This document shows positions 26,995 through 34,887 of a DNA stretch of 64,000 nucleotides, piece by piece (position 1 is the first letter of the stretch; each line of letters starts with the position of its first letter). Source of the DNA: Achromobacter sp. UMC71 (GTDB taxonomy: Bacteria > Pseudomonadota > Gammaproteobacteria > Burkholderiales > Burkholderiaceae_B); assembly GCF_014170305.1 (NCBI RefSeq), contig NZ_LZZT01000056.1, positions 1 through 64,000 on the forward strand. Reading direction: 5' to 3'. Position numbers and translations under genes: made by a program. Under the pieces are notes generated by a model. That model worked only from the letters and a program-made list of their open reading frames with translations, did no database searches and was not told the origin of the DNA.

Positions 26995-28147
26995 TGTCCT
27001 GTTTGTGGCGCCCGATCTGCACGGCGGCGTCGGAAGATGCGTCGCCTTCATCGCCGATGCCCTGCCCGAACGCGGCGTCCAGGCATCGCTGTTCCTGCTG
27101 CGCGCCCGCAACCGCGAATACCCGGTATCCAATCCCCGGGTGACACGGGCCCTGCCCGTGATCGAATCGCCCACGTCGCTGCGGCTGATGCTGCCGCTGG
27201 CCTTCGCCCGCCTCGTGGCGCAGATCCGCCGCGACAAGCCCGCGGTGGTCTGCTCGCACGGCCTGCTGTGCAACATGCTGGTGGTGCTGGCCAAGAAGGT
27301 GCTGCGCGGCGACTTCGCCACGGTCGCGTTCGAACACAGCAGCCCGGCCATCCACTACGGCGCCTCGCGCATGCGGCGCCTGAAGTGCTGGCTGGTCAGC
27401 CAGACCTACCGCCGCCACGACGCCGTGGTCGGCGTCTCGCGCGGCGTCAAGGAAGATCTGGTCAGCATGTTCCCGCCGCTGCGCGGCAAGGTCCGCACCA
27501 TCTACAATGGCGTGCCGCTGGAAAACGTGCGCGAGCAAAGCGCCCGGCGACCCGCACCGGGTCCCGCTGCCGCATCGATGGCCGCCGCGGCCGCCGGCCA
27601 GGCGCCCTATCACGTGGTCGCCGTGGGCCGCCTGGAGGCCGTCAAGGACTACGCGACTCTGATCGATGCCGCCGCGCTGCTGGACGACCCCGGCATCCAC
27701 TTCACCATTCTGGGCGAAGGCTCGGAACACGCCGCGCTGCAAAAGCGCATCGACGCGCGCGCCTCGCGCAGCCCGGTGACGCTGGCCGGCCACATCGACA
27801 ATCCGTTTCCGGTGATCGCCGGCGCCGGCGCCTTTGCCCTGACCTCGCTGCGCGAGAGCTTCGGCAATGTGCTGGTCGAGGCCCTGTGCCTGGGCGTGCC
27901 GGTCATTTCCACCGATTGCCCCCACGGGCCGGCCGAGATCCTGGATTCGGGCCGCTACGGGCTGCTGGTGCCCGTGGGCGACGCCGCGGCCCTGGCCGCG
28001 GCAGTGCGCCGCCTGGCCTACGACGGCGACATGCGCGAACAGCTGGCGGCCCAGGGCCCCGAGCGCGCCGACGCCTTTTCACTCGAACGGCATTGCCGCG
28101 ACGTCATCGCGCTGTTCCAGCCGCTGATGCGCCGCAGCGCCTCCTGA
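26987..28147 (+). CDS. Family 4 glycosyltransferase
   Basis: The 386-residue protein has the two-Rossmann GT-B layout. N-terminal part: VLFVAPDLHGGVGRCVAFIA, VAFEHSSPAIHYGASRMRRL and AVVGVSRGVKEDLVSMFPPL. C-terminal glycosyl transferase group 1 part: HVVAVGRLEAVKDYATLIDA, FTILGEGSEHAALQKRI and the EX7E nucleotide-binding stretch in TSLRESFGNVLVEALCLGVP. It resembles N-acetylgalactosamine or amylovoran-type transferases, but specificity is unknown. The ATG at 26987 overlaps the wzy stop by eight bases. An alanine-rich linker (residues about 182-205) joins the domains. Confidence 0.88.
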   Translation: MPDVLFVAPDLHGGVGRCVAFIADALPERGVQASLFLLRARNREYPVSNPRVTRALPVIESPTSLRLMLPLAFARLVAQIRRDKPAVVCSHGLLCNMLVVLAKKVLRGDFATVAFEHSSPAIHYGASRMRRLKCWLVSQTYRRHDAVVGVSRGVKEDLVSMFPPLRGKVRTIYNGVPLENVREQSARRPAPGPAAASMAAAAAGQAPYHVVAVGRLEAVKDYATLIDAAALLDDPGIHFTILGEGSEHAALQKRIDARASRSPVTLAGHIDNPFPVIAGAGAFALTSLRESFGNVLVEALCLGVPVISTDCPHGPAEILDSGRYGLLVPVGDAAALAAAVRRLAYDGDMREQLAAQGPERADAFSLERHCRDVIALFQPLMRRSAS

Positions 28148-28161
28148 ACAAGGAAAGCATC

Positions 28162-29049
28162 ATGTCCAAGATACCGGTATCCGTCGTCGTCATGACGAAG
28201 AACGAGGAACGCAATATCGCCAAGTGCCTGAAGGCGCTGGCCGATTTCGACGAAGTCTTCGTGGTCGACTCCAACAGCACCGACGCCACCTGCGCCATGG
28301 CCGCCGCGCTGGGCGCCAAGGTGTCGAACTTCCAGTGGAACGGCAAGTACCCCAAGAAAAAGCAGTGGTGCCTGGAGCAACTGCCCTTCACCCATCCGGT
28401 GGTCTTATATGTCGACGCCGATGAAGAGATGACACCGGCGCTGGCCAGCGAGATCCGGGCGGCGCTGCCACGCTTTGCCGCCGGCGCCGGTGGCGCCTTC
28501 GTGCCGTTCGACTATGTGTTCTGCGGCAAGAAGCTGCTGCACGGCCATCGCGTCTACAAGCTGGCGCTGCTGGCCCGCGAGCGCTCGCGCTTCCTGGACT
28601 ACGACGATCTGGACGTGGCCCACATGTGGGAGGTCGAAGGCCATTACCAACCCCAGGTGCAGGGCGAGACCTTCGCGCTGCATGCCCGCATGGTGCACAA
28701 CGACCACGATTCGCTTTACCACTACTTCGACAAGCACAACCGCTATTCGGACTGGGAAGCCAACCTGCGCATCAAGGGCCTGATGAACGATCCGCGCGAA
28801 GCCAACGTGGGCGCGCGCGCCCTGCTCAAGCGTATTTTCCAGGCCATGCCGTTCAAGGCGCCCATCTCGTTCCTGCATTCCTATGTGCTGCGGCTGGGCT
28901 TCCTGGACGGCCGCGCAGGCTTTGACTACGCCGTGGCCCGCGCCATGTATTACTGGCAGATCCGCATCAAGACCGAGGAAATCCGCAAGGCGCGCCAGGC
29001 GGATGCGGCCCAGGAACGCGGCGACGCCCTGCCTGGAGCCGCCAAATGA
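28162..29049 (+). CDS. Family 2 glycosyltransferase (KdtX/WaaE-like)
   Basis: The 295-residue product opens with VSVVVMTKNEERNIAKCL, DEVFVVDSNSTDATCAMAAA and FQWNGKYPKKKQWCLEQLPF, followed by the DXD-type VVLYVDADEEMTPAL. This layout, with WNGKY-KKKQWCL, is shared with LPS core and exopolysaccharide transferases of the WaaE/KdtX type. A C-terminal helical part (FKAPISFLHSYVLRLGFLDG) may touch the membrane. AGGAAAG precedes the ATG at 28162. It is the third of four apparent glycosyltransferases in the arm. Confidence 0.87.
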   Translation: MSKIPVSVVVMTKNEERNIAKCLKALADFDEVFVVDSNSTDATCAMAAALGAKVSNFQWNGKYPKKKQWCLEQLPFTHPVVLYVDADEEMTPALASEIRAALPRFAAGAGGAFVPFDYVFCGKKLLHGHRVYKLALLARERSRFLDYDDLDVAHMWEVEGHYQPQVQGETFALHARMVHNDHDSLYHYFDKHNRYSDWEANLRIKGLMNDPREANVGARALLKRIFQAMPFKAPISFLHSYVLRLGFLDGRAGFDYAVARAMYYWQIRIKTEEIRKARQADAAQERGDALPGAAK

Positions 29050-29606
29050 GCGCGCTGCAACGGCTGGACCACTTCGCGCTCGCCCCGGGCCAGCGCGGCC
29101 GCTCGGCGCTGACCGTGCAGCTGTGGTGGCTGGTGCAGGGGTCGCTGTTCCGCTGGTCGCCCCAGGTGGCCTATGGCTTCCGGCGCTGGCTGCTGCGCCG
29201 CTTCGGCGCGCGGGTGGGCCAGAAGGTATTGATCCGGCCCAGCGCCACGGTGACCTATCCCTGGAAGGTCGACATCGGCGACTACGCCTGGATCGGCGAC
29301 GACGCGGTGCTCTACAGCCTGGGCCCGATACACATCGGCGCGCACGCGGTGGTGTCGCAACGCAGCTATCTGTGCGCGGCGGACCATGATGCCGCGCAGC
29401 CCGACTTTCCGCTGCGCGAGCGCGCCGTGTGCATCGAGGACGGCGCCTGGGTGGCGACCGACGTGTTCATCGGCCCCGGCGTCACCGTCGGGCGCGAAGC
29501 CGTGGTCGGCGCGCGCAGTTCGGTGTTCCGCAGCCTGCCGCCCGCCATGATCTGCCACGGCAGCCCCTGCAAGCCCGTCAGACCTCGCGTGGCGCCGCCG
29601 GCATGA
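29046..29606 (+). CDS. wcaF: WcaF-like colanic-acid acetyltransferase
   Basis: This 186-residue hexapeptide-repeat acyltransferase begins with a helical part (LWWLVQGSLFRWSPQVAYGF) and then left-handed beta-helix turns: GQKVLIRPSATVTYPWKVDI, GDYAWIGDDAVLYSLGPIHI, GAHAVVSQRSYLCAADHDAA and VFIGPGVTVGREAVVGARSS. Length and order match WcaF, which O-acetylates a sugar of colanic acid in the cytoplasm. Its start overlaps the previous stop (ATGA at 29046) and its end overlaps wcaI by four bases. Confidence 0.88.
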   Translation: MSALQRLDHFALAPGQRGRSALTVQLWWLVQGSLFRWSPQVAYGFRRWLLRRFGARVGQKVLIRPSATVTYPWKVDIGDYAWIGDDAVLYSLGPIHIGAHAVVSQRSYLCAADHDAAQPDFPLRERAVCIEDGAWVATDVFIGPGVTVGREAVVGARSSVFRSLPPAMICHGSPCKPVRPRVAPPA

Positions 29607-30853
29607 AGATCCTTCTATATGGCATCAACTACGCGCCGGAGCTGACCGGCATCGGCAAATACAGCGCGGAGCTGGCCGAATGGCTGGCCGCCCGCGGACA
29701 CGAGGTCAGCGTCGTCACGGCCCCGCCCTACTATCCCCAATGGCAGGTGCAGGACGGCTACCGCGCCGGCCGCTACCGCAAGGAAACACGCGCCGGCGTC
29801 ACCGTCCGGCGCGCGCCGCTGTGGGTGCCCAAGCGGCCTGGCGGCGCCAAGCGCCTGGTCCACCTGGCCAGCTTCGCGCTGTCCAGCCTGCCGTCGCTGC
29901 TGCGCGCGGCGGCCGGCCGGCCCGATCTGATCATCGTGGTCGAACCAGCGCTGTTCTGCGCGCCCGCCGCCTGGCTGGCGGCGCGGCTGTGCGGCGCGAA
30001 GGCCTGGCTGCACATCCAGGATTACGAAGTGGACGCGGCTTTCGACCTGGGCCTGCTCAAGGGCGCCTGGCTGCGCACGGCCGTGCTGCGCGCCGAACGC
30101 TGGCTGATGCGGCGTTTCGACCGGGTGTCGACCATCTCGGGGCGCATGCGCGACCTGGCCCTGTACAAGGGCGTCGACCCCGAGCGCGTGGCGCTGCTGC
30201 CCAACTGGATCGATGTCAACGCCATCGCGCCCGGCCAGGCAGGCGGCCTGCGCGCCGAGCTGGGCATTCCCGCCGACGCCGTGGTGGCGCTGTATTCGGG
30301 CAACATGGGCGGCAAGCAAGGCCTGGGCACGCTGGCCGAGGTCGCGCGGCTGCTCGAACGCGAGGAACGGCTCTGGTTCGTCTTCTGCGGCCAGGGACCC
30401 GAGCGGGCGCCGCTGCAGGCCCAGTGCCAGGGCCTGGCGCGCGTGCGCTTCCTGGACCTGCAGCCGGCCGACCGGCTGGGCGCGCTGCTGAACACGGCCG
30501 ACATCCATCTGCTGCCACAGCGCGCCGGCGCGGCCGACTTGGTGATGCCGTCCAAGCTGACCGGCATGCTGGCCAGCGGCCGTCCTGTCGTATGCGGCGC
30601 GGCGCGTGGCACCGAGCTGGCTGGCGTGGTGGCCCATTGCGGCCTGGTCACGCCGCCCGAAGACGCCGCCGCCATGGCGCAGGCGGTGCGCCAACTGGCC
30701 GGCAACGCGCAGATCCGCGCAACGATGGGCGCCGCCGCGCGCCGCTACGCCCTGGATCATCTGCACGTGGATGCGGTACTGGCGGCGGCGGAACGCGAGT
30801 TCGCCGCCGTGATCGGCGCCCCCGCCGGCCTTATTGCCCGTCGCCGCTCTTAG
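29603..30853 (+). CDS. wcaI: WcaI-like fucosyl/glycosyl transferase (GT4)
   Basis: The 416-residue protein starts MKILLYGINYAPELTGIGKY and continues with VVTAPPYYPQWQVQDGYRAG, IIVVEPALFCAPAAWLAARL, WLHIQDYEVDAAFDLGLLKG and VALLPNWIDVNAIAP. These match WcaI of colanic-acid clusters closely. The C-terminal domain has YSGNMGGKQGLGTLAEVARL and RAGAADLVMPSKLTGMLASG. WcaI is thought to add a fucose to the lipid-linked intermediate. It is the last gene of the plus arm; its 3' end overlaps the converging regulator gene by 23 bp, so no terminator lies between them. Confidence 0.9.
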   Translation: MKILLYGINYAPELTGIGKYSAELAEWLAARGHEVSVVTAPPYYPQWQVQDGYRAGRYRKETRAGVTVRRAPLWVPKRPGGAKRLVHLASFALSSLPSLLRAAAGRPDLIIVVEPALFCAPAAWLAARLCGAKAWLHIQDYEVDAAFDLGLLKGAWLRTAVLRAERWLMRRFDRVSTISGRMRDLALYKGVDPERVALLPNWIDVNAIAPGQAGGLRAELGIPADAVVALYSGNMGGKQGLGTLAEVARLLEREERLWFVFCGQGPERAPLQAQCQGLARVRFLDLQPADRLGALLNTADIHLLPQRAGAADLVMPSKLTGMLASGRPVVCGAARGTELAGVVAHCGLVTPPEDAAAMAQAVRQLAGNAQIRATMGAAARRYALDHLHVDAVLAAAEREFAAVIGAPAGLIARRRS

Positions 30854-31514
30854 GGCCGCCCGGCGCCGTGGCTGGCGCTGGCGCTCCCGCGCTGCGCACC
30901 AACCCCATCTGCACCGCGATATAGGCCGCTTCCGCCTGGTTGCGCGCATTCAGCTTCCAGTACAGCGTGCGCGCGTGGCTCTTCACCGTGGCCACCGAGA
31001 TGCCCACTTGCTGTCCGATCTCGCGCATGGTCTTGCCCTGCACCAGCAGTTGCAGGATCTCTTCCTGGCGCTGCGTCAATTCACGCAATTCCTGCAACGG
31101 CGCCGTTGATGAAACCATTGGCCGCCCGCTGGGCTGGGGATAGCATTCGCCCCCCGCCAGCACCAGACTCACCGCCGCGGCCAGCGCGTCCGGGCTGGAG
31201 GCCTTGGGCAGATAGCCCGCCACGCCGGCCCGGGCGCAGGCCGCCATCACGCTCGGATCCAGCACGGAATACAGCACCAGCACCAGCCGCGGCATGAACA
31301 GCGCCATGGCCTGCGACAGCAGGCCGATATCCGGTTCGGCCACGCCGCTGCAACCGATCACCAGCAATTCCACCGGCCGGTTGATCGAACTGGACATATT
31401 CACGAGATGGGCTGGCGAGATCGCCAGGATGTCCTCGGCGGTCCGCACACGCTCCAGCACATGCTGGATGGCGACACGAAGCAGAGCGTAGTCTTCGATT
31501 AGAACGGTTGTCAT
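30831..31514 (-). CDS. LuxR-family regulator with degenerate receiver domain
   Basis: The product (227 residues from ATG 31514) has a response-regulator-like domain and a C-terminal LuxR/NarL HTH: LTQRQEEILQLLVQGKTMRE, then GQQVGISVATVKSHARTLYW. In the receiver part, MTTVLIEDYALLR keeps an acidic pair and GYLPKASSP keeps the lysine, but ELLVIGCSGVAEP has Gly where the phospho-acceptor Asp should be. The ATG at 31514 follows a weak ribosome site; an in-frame ATG at 31625 is a longer alternative. It converges on, and overlaps, wcaI. No sensor kinase is in the window. A role in regulating the polysaccharide locus is plausible by position only. Confidence 0.82.
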   Translation of the reverse strand: MTTVLIEDYALLRVAIQHVLERVRTAEDILAISPAHLVNMSSSINRPVELLVIGCSGVAEPDIGLLSQAMALFMPRLVLVLYSVLDPSVMAACARAGVAGYLPKASSPDALAAAVSLVLAGGECYPQPSGRPMVSSTAPLQELRELTQRQEEILQLLVQGKTMREIGQQVGISVATVKSHARTLYWKLNARNQAEAAYIAVQMGLVRSAGAPAPATAPGGPKSGDGQ

Positions 31515-31844
31515 CCCGAGGGAAACCTTGTGACGCAGGGCCCAGACACGGTTCCCATGACCAGGCTGCGCCACGCTGCAACGGCGGCTCTGGTGCGTCG
31601 CCAGACTCACGGGAATCTCGTCCACTGCGCGGCGTCGTTCTGGCGGGCCTTGTGATTCGCCATCTCAACCCATGCTTGCGGACACAACCCATGCTATCAG
31701 CGGCTACGTCCGCTGAATCTCGTGCAGGAGGATGATTGGAGGTGGAAGGCCGCGGCACGGCGACCGCCGATGCTGCGTTGGATGCCCTAGGCGGGATGGT
31801 CGGGAGGCCTGGCATGGCGGACGCCGGCTGCCGGGCCGTGACCG
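31515..31844. other. Non-coding gap between the two LuxR-type genes
   Basis: This 330-bp stretch has no convincing gene. It holds the 11-bp direct repeat at 31666-31695, and an inverted repeat CAGCGG/CCGCTG at 31698-31715 (loop CTACGT). An AGGAGG at 31726-31731 on the plus strand directly abuts an ATG, too close to be used. The upstream control region of the 31514 gene must lie here. Confidence 0.6.
31666..31695. repeat. 11-bp direct repeat CAACCCATGCT
   Basis: CAACCCATGCT occurs at 31666-31676 and again, exactly, at 31685-31695, a period of 19 bp or nearly two helical turns. It lies about 150 bp upstream of the regulator at 31514. Such spacing is common for NarL/LuxR-type operator pairs. 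Function is unproven. Confidence 0.45.
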
Positions 31845-32594
31845 CTATCCAAGCTTGCGACCGTACAGCTGACCCGCGTCCACATCGCGGCCGTTCGGTT
31901 CATGCCATTCCAGCGTGGCGCCACGCTGCAGGGCCGCGTAGACCGCTTCGCCCTTGTTCTTGACATGCAGGCGCTGGTACAGCGTGCAGGCATGCGTCTT
32001 GGCCGTTGCGACCGAGATATTGAGCATGCGGCTGACCGTCTTGATGGGGTAGCCCCTGGCCAGCAACACCAGCACCTCGTACTGGCGCGGCGTGATCTGC
32101 AGCAGCTGCGCTCCCGCGCTCATAGGCATCGAGCCCCTGGCGGCGCCGTCGTCCAGTTCGCGCGCCGGCAACGCGCAGGCCGCCTGCGCTGGCGCTTGCA
32201 GCGCCTGTTCACTGGGAAAGCACTGCCCGCCCGCCATGACCAGGCGGATCGCCGCTTCCAGTATTTCCACCGAAGCCGTTTTCATCAGGCAGCCATAGAC
32301 GCTGGCGCCCGGCAACCCTTGCACCGGCATCGGCAACGGCATGACATCCGTCAGCAGCAGGATCCGTTTCGGGCTAAGCACCCGCTGGATCTCGTGCAAC
32401 GTGCTCCAGGCCTCTTCGTTGTCTACCGGCAAGCCGTAGATCAACAGGTCTGCCCCTGCATGCGCGCCGTCCGCCTTGGAGACGTCGGCAAGCCCCATCC
32501 CTTCGATTTCCCACACATCATCCAACTTGCTCAGAATCTGCCACAACCCCAGCCGCAAGAGCGGGTGGGCTTCAATCAGGACCATCTTGGCCAT
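31845..32594 (-). CDS. LuxR-family regulator with degenerate receiver domain (paralogue)
   Basis: The 249-residue protein parallels its neighbour: MAKMVLIEAHPLLRLGLWQI at the start and a C-terminal HTH ITPRQYEVLVLLARGYPIKT, then SRMLNISVATAKTHACTLYQ. In the receiver domain ADLLIYGLPVDNEE again has Gly for the phospho-acceptor Asp, only one of the two acidic pocket residues (IEAH) remains, and the lysine survives in CLMKTAS. The two proteins share SVAT-K-HA-TLY in the recognition helix, so may bind related sites. ATG at 32594 has a perfect AGGAGG (32605-32600) five bases upstream; an earlier in-frame ATG at 32615 is not needed. Phosphorylation-independent action is inferred. Confidence 0.85.
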   Translation of the reverse strand: MAKMVLIEAHPLLRLGLWQILSKLDDVWEIEGMGLADVSKADGAHAGADLLIYGLPVDNEEAWSTLHEIQRVLSPKRILLLTDVMPLPMPVQGLPGASVYGCLMKTASVEILEAAIRLVMAGGQCFPSEQALQAPAQAACALPARELDDGAARGSMPMSAGAQLLQITPRQYEVLVLLARGYPIKTVSRMLNISVATAKTHACTLYQRLHVKNKGEAVYAALQRGATLEWHEPNGRDVDAGQLYGRKLG

Positions 32595-32760
32595 GGTGTC
32601 CTCCTGGTTGTTCAACAGGCCTAGAAGGGATCTTCGCTGTGCTGAAGACTATTTTTTTTCCAACCCCGCGGGGGTGGTCCGCGTATCCCGGAATATCTAA
32701 TGAAGCCGTACCGGGTCGTTTGGGCTGGGAGACTTTCGTAGCCAACATAACGGATGGCAT

Positions 32761-32778
32761 GAACCAATCTTATGGTTC
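32761..32778. promoter_or_regulatory. Inverted repeat upstream of the second LuxR-type gene
   Basis: GAACCA (32761-32766) and TGGTTC (32773-32778) flank a six-base spacer, about 170 bp upstream of the ATG at 32594. It has the size of a dimeric HTH site. Link to either LuxR-type protein is speculative. Confidence 0.35.
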
Positions 32779-32810
32779 GGAATTGGCAAAATCAAGACGC
32801 TTCGAGTCGA

Positions 32811-32816
32811 TATAAT
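32811..32816 (+). promoter_or_regulatory. Orphan -10 element TATAAT
   Basis: A perfect TATAAT reads on the plus strand. The best upstream hexamer, TTGGCA (32783-32788), is 22 bases away, too far for an ordinary promoter. No plus-strand gene follows for over 2 kb, so if active it would make a non-coding or antisense transcript. Confidence 0.25.
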
Positions 32817-33157
32817 CCGACAAAAACAGAAATCATTCGTTAGCCTTAATCAGCCTCGTAAATCAGGATGAGAACGCCCCATCATCCTTTCATCCGCTAG
32901 GGTTTTCACCAGCGCTCCCAATGGGACAGGCGGCCGTCTCCCTCTAGGGAATAGCCATAAGGAATGGTTGCGGGCCTTGCATTCAGGCGGGCGGCAGACG
33001 GCTGCAAGCGCCATCGGCGCGGCGCGCCGCGGCGGCAGGAAGCACTCAGATTCGCCGGTGGTTCTGTCCATATGTTTCGGCGGACACATTGAACCCCGGT
33101 GTGCCGGTGGTAATCGAAATATAGGTAACATTTTTATTTTCAATTACGCCGCGTCAT

Positions 33158-34759
33158 TTACTCCATATAGGCGAAGTCAAATACCGTATGCCCCCCCTGA
33201 TGGTGCCAATGGTGCATTGAAGCATGACGTTTCCTCAGGAAGCTGGCGTAGTGGATTTCACCGTCCGTTTCGACGTAGGTGGACGGCGACAGCTCTTCGA
33301 TGCGGTTCAGCGAGACGCCCTTGCCGTAGTGGCAGAAGCCTTGGTACTGCGCGCAGCGGGTGACCTCTCCGCCAGGCGAGACAACGATCCCGGCGTTGCG
33401 GGCCCGCATCGGGTTGCGCACGATGGGGTTGCTGGCGTGGGGCGTCCAGTGGCTGGAGCGCGGCGAGTCGGCGAAAAACGCGAACAGCTCGTCGCAGTGA
33501 TTCTGGCCGTCGGCGCGATCGATATTGGTTAATAGCCACCAATATTCACCGCGCTTAAAAATAATGGTATCCACGGCCGAAATATCGGTCATAAGCGTTA
33601 TATCAAGTTCCCATTTCAAAGGAAATTCCGTGCACTTCCATAATTCAATACTGCGATTTCCGCACGTCTCTGGAACCATGTACGTCGTGCCCTCATATTC
33701 AAATATGTAGGGAAACGATAAATGGTAGGGCAGGTTCAAGGCCGTACCCAATAGGCGGAAAGCCCCGTCCTCAAAGGTTGCGACCGAGATCGTGCCCTTG
33801 CGGGAAGTGAAATCGTAGTCTTCGAAAAATATATATGGATTCTTATCCTTGGTATATACAAAAGGATCCGCGAAAAAACGCCCCTTGGGTGGCTGCAATA
33901 CCATAGCCTCGGATACCACCGCCTGTTGCCGGGTGGACGGAAACATACCGATCCGCCAGCGCACATTGCGCCCCATGACGCGGCGCACAATCAAATCCGT
34001 CATTAACCAGGCCTGGCGCGCGATGTAGGCGGCGCTGTCCCATTCGGCCGGATCGTCGCGGCGCTGGCCGCTCATGATCTGCATGACGGGCGGGGCGACC
34101 CCAGGCCGCGAGCGCGCCATCGCCTGCAAGGCGTCATAGACCATGAAGTTGCCCAGGCTGAATGCGCGCGTCTGGTTCTTCAGCCAGAACACTTCCGTGT
34201 TGAAACTGCGCTGGTCCAGCAGCGCATCCGCGTCGGCGTCCTGCCCGATCCGCCACAGCTTGACCGTCGTATGGTCCTCGCGTTGATAGACCTCCCAGAA
34301 GCCCGCGTAGCGGCTGGTGGCGACGGCAATATCGGAATAACTCAGGCGCCACAATCCCTGGCGCGCCCAGCCCGCCACCCGGGCGCGCGGTGTCGGCAGG
34401 GCGCCCAGCAATAGCACCAGGTCCAGACCCAACGCGGCGATGCCATCGTCGACGCCGGCTTCGGCGGGGCCGGCCGCCAGATTCAACACCGCGGTGGACG
34501 CGGGCACGCTGGCGCGCATGTCGCGGCAAGTCAGCATCTGCCGTTGCTTGGCGGGCAGCAGCCGCGACTCCAGCCGCGACAAGGTACCGAACAAGGCCTT
34601 CGCGCCCAGCCGCAACCTGCCATCGCCAGGCGCTTTTTGCATGACCAGCAGCGCGGTCAACTCGAATTCCGGACTGCGCGCCAGCCATTCGGCCATGTCG
34701 TGAATCCAGCCGGGCTGGTCCGTCCCGTCTATCAACAGCCCCACTCTGTAGGTTTTCAT
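33158..34759 (-). CDS. GINT1-like glycosyltransferase family protein (glucosamine inositolphosphorylceramide transferase family)
   Basis: The 533-residue protein has two parts. Residues 1 to about 230 resemble a formyltransferase-like or Rossmann fold (VGLLIDGTDQPGWIHDMAEW, GIAALGLDLVLLLGALPTPR). From about 260 on it matches the domain found in plant glucosamine inositolphosphorylceramide transferase 1 and in bacterial proteins so named: GRFFADPFVYTKDKNPYIFF, EDYDFTSRKGTISVATFEDG, LPYHLSFPYIFEYEGTTYMV, PETCGNRSIELWKCTEFPL and a beta-propeller-like series. The biochemical role in bacteria is unknown to me. ATG 34759 has AGGAG upstream. Bases about 33540-33870 are distinctly AT-rich compared with neighbours, which hints at transfer. 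No signal peptide is evident. Confidence 0.65.
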   Translation of the reverse strand: MKTYRVGLLIDGTDQPGWIHDMAEWLARSPEFELTALLVMQKAPGDGRLRLGAKALFGTLSRLESRLLPAKQRQMLTCRDMRASVPASTAVLNLAAGPAEAGVDDGIAALGLDLVLLLGALPTPRARVAGWARQGLWRLSYSDIAVATSRYAGFWEVYQREDHTTVKLWRIGQDADADALLDQRSFNTEVFWLKNQTRAFSLGNFMVYDALQAMARSRPGVAPPVMQIMSGQRRDDPAEWDSAAYIARQAWLMTDLIVRRVMGRNVRWRIGMFPSTRQQAVVSEAMVLQPPKGRFFADPFVYTKDKNPYIFFEDYDFTSRKGTISVATFEDGAFRLLGTALNLPYHLSFPYIFEYEGTTYMVPETCGNRSIELWKCTEFPLKWELDITLMTDISAVDTIIFKRGEYWWLLTNIDRADGQNHCDELFAFFADSPRSSHWTPHASNPIVRNPMRARNAGIVVSPGGEVTRCAQYQGFCHYGKGVSLNRIEELSPSTYVETDGEIHYASFLRKRHASMHHWHHQGGHTVFDFAYME

Positions 34760-34847
34760 GTCTCCTGCTCCTGTGTCAGGGCGTGATGGCCAGCGGCACC
34801 GGAACGGCGATCGGGCTCGCCAGGTGCATGCACGGTGCAACGCTTTC

Positions 34848-34887
34848 AAGACCTCGCGCTGATACTGCGGCGTTTCGGCGAGGTCTT
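34848..34887. repeat. Perfect 10-bp inverted repeat upstream of the GINT1-like gene
   Basis: AAGACCTCGC (34848-34857) is matched exactly by GCGAGGTCTT (34878-34887) over a 20-base loop. It lies 90-130 bp upstream of the GINT1-like start and 160 bp before the TetR gene. It may be a regulator site or a terminator-like hairpin. Confidence 0.45.

Larger units (their letters stand above)
32595..33157. other. 563-bp non-coding, AT-richer interval
   Basis: No credible gene is seen here; the small open frames on both strands have poor codon use and TTG-type starts. Items present: a run of eight T at about 32651-32658 next to CCCCGCGGGG; an inverted repeat GAACCA-ATCTTA-TGGTTC (32761-32778); a perfect TATAAT at 32811-32816 on the plus strand; and AT-rich sequence at 33118-33175 running into the end of the next gene. 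It is the promoter region of the LuxR-type gene at 32594 and the 3' end of the GINT1-like gene, and is visibly AT-richer than the rest of the window. Confidence 0.6.

Noticed and set aside
31726-31850. Plus-strand AGGAGG followed at once by ATG in the gap between the LuxR-type genes.
   Set aside because: No spacing between the site and the start codon, and the product is Gly/Arg/Cys-rich with no protein-like character.
32650-32672. T-run next to CCCCGCGGGG as a terminator.
   Set aside because: The T-run precedes the palindrome on the plus strand and becomes an A-run after it on the minus strand, the wrong order for an intrinsic terminator in either direction.
32850-33143. Small minus-strand frame starting just after the GINT1-like stop.
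   Set aside because: TTG start, no ribosome-binding site and an unconvincing, proline- and arginine-rich product.
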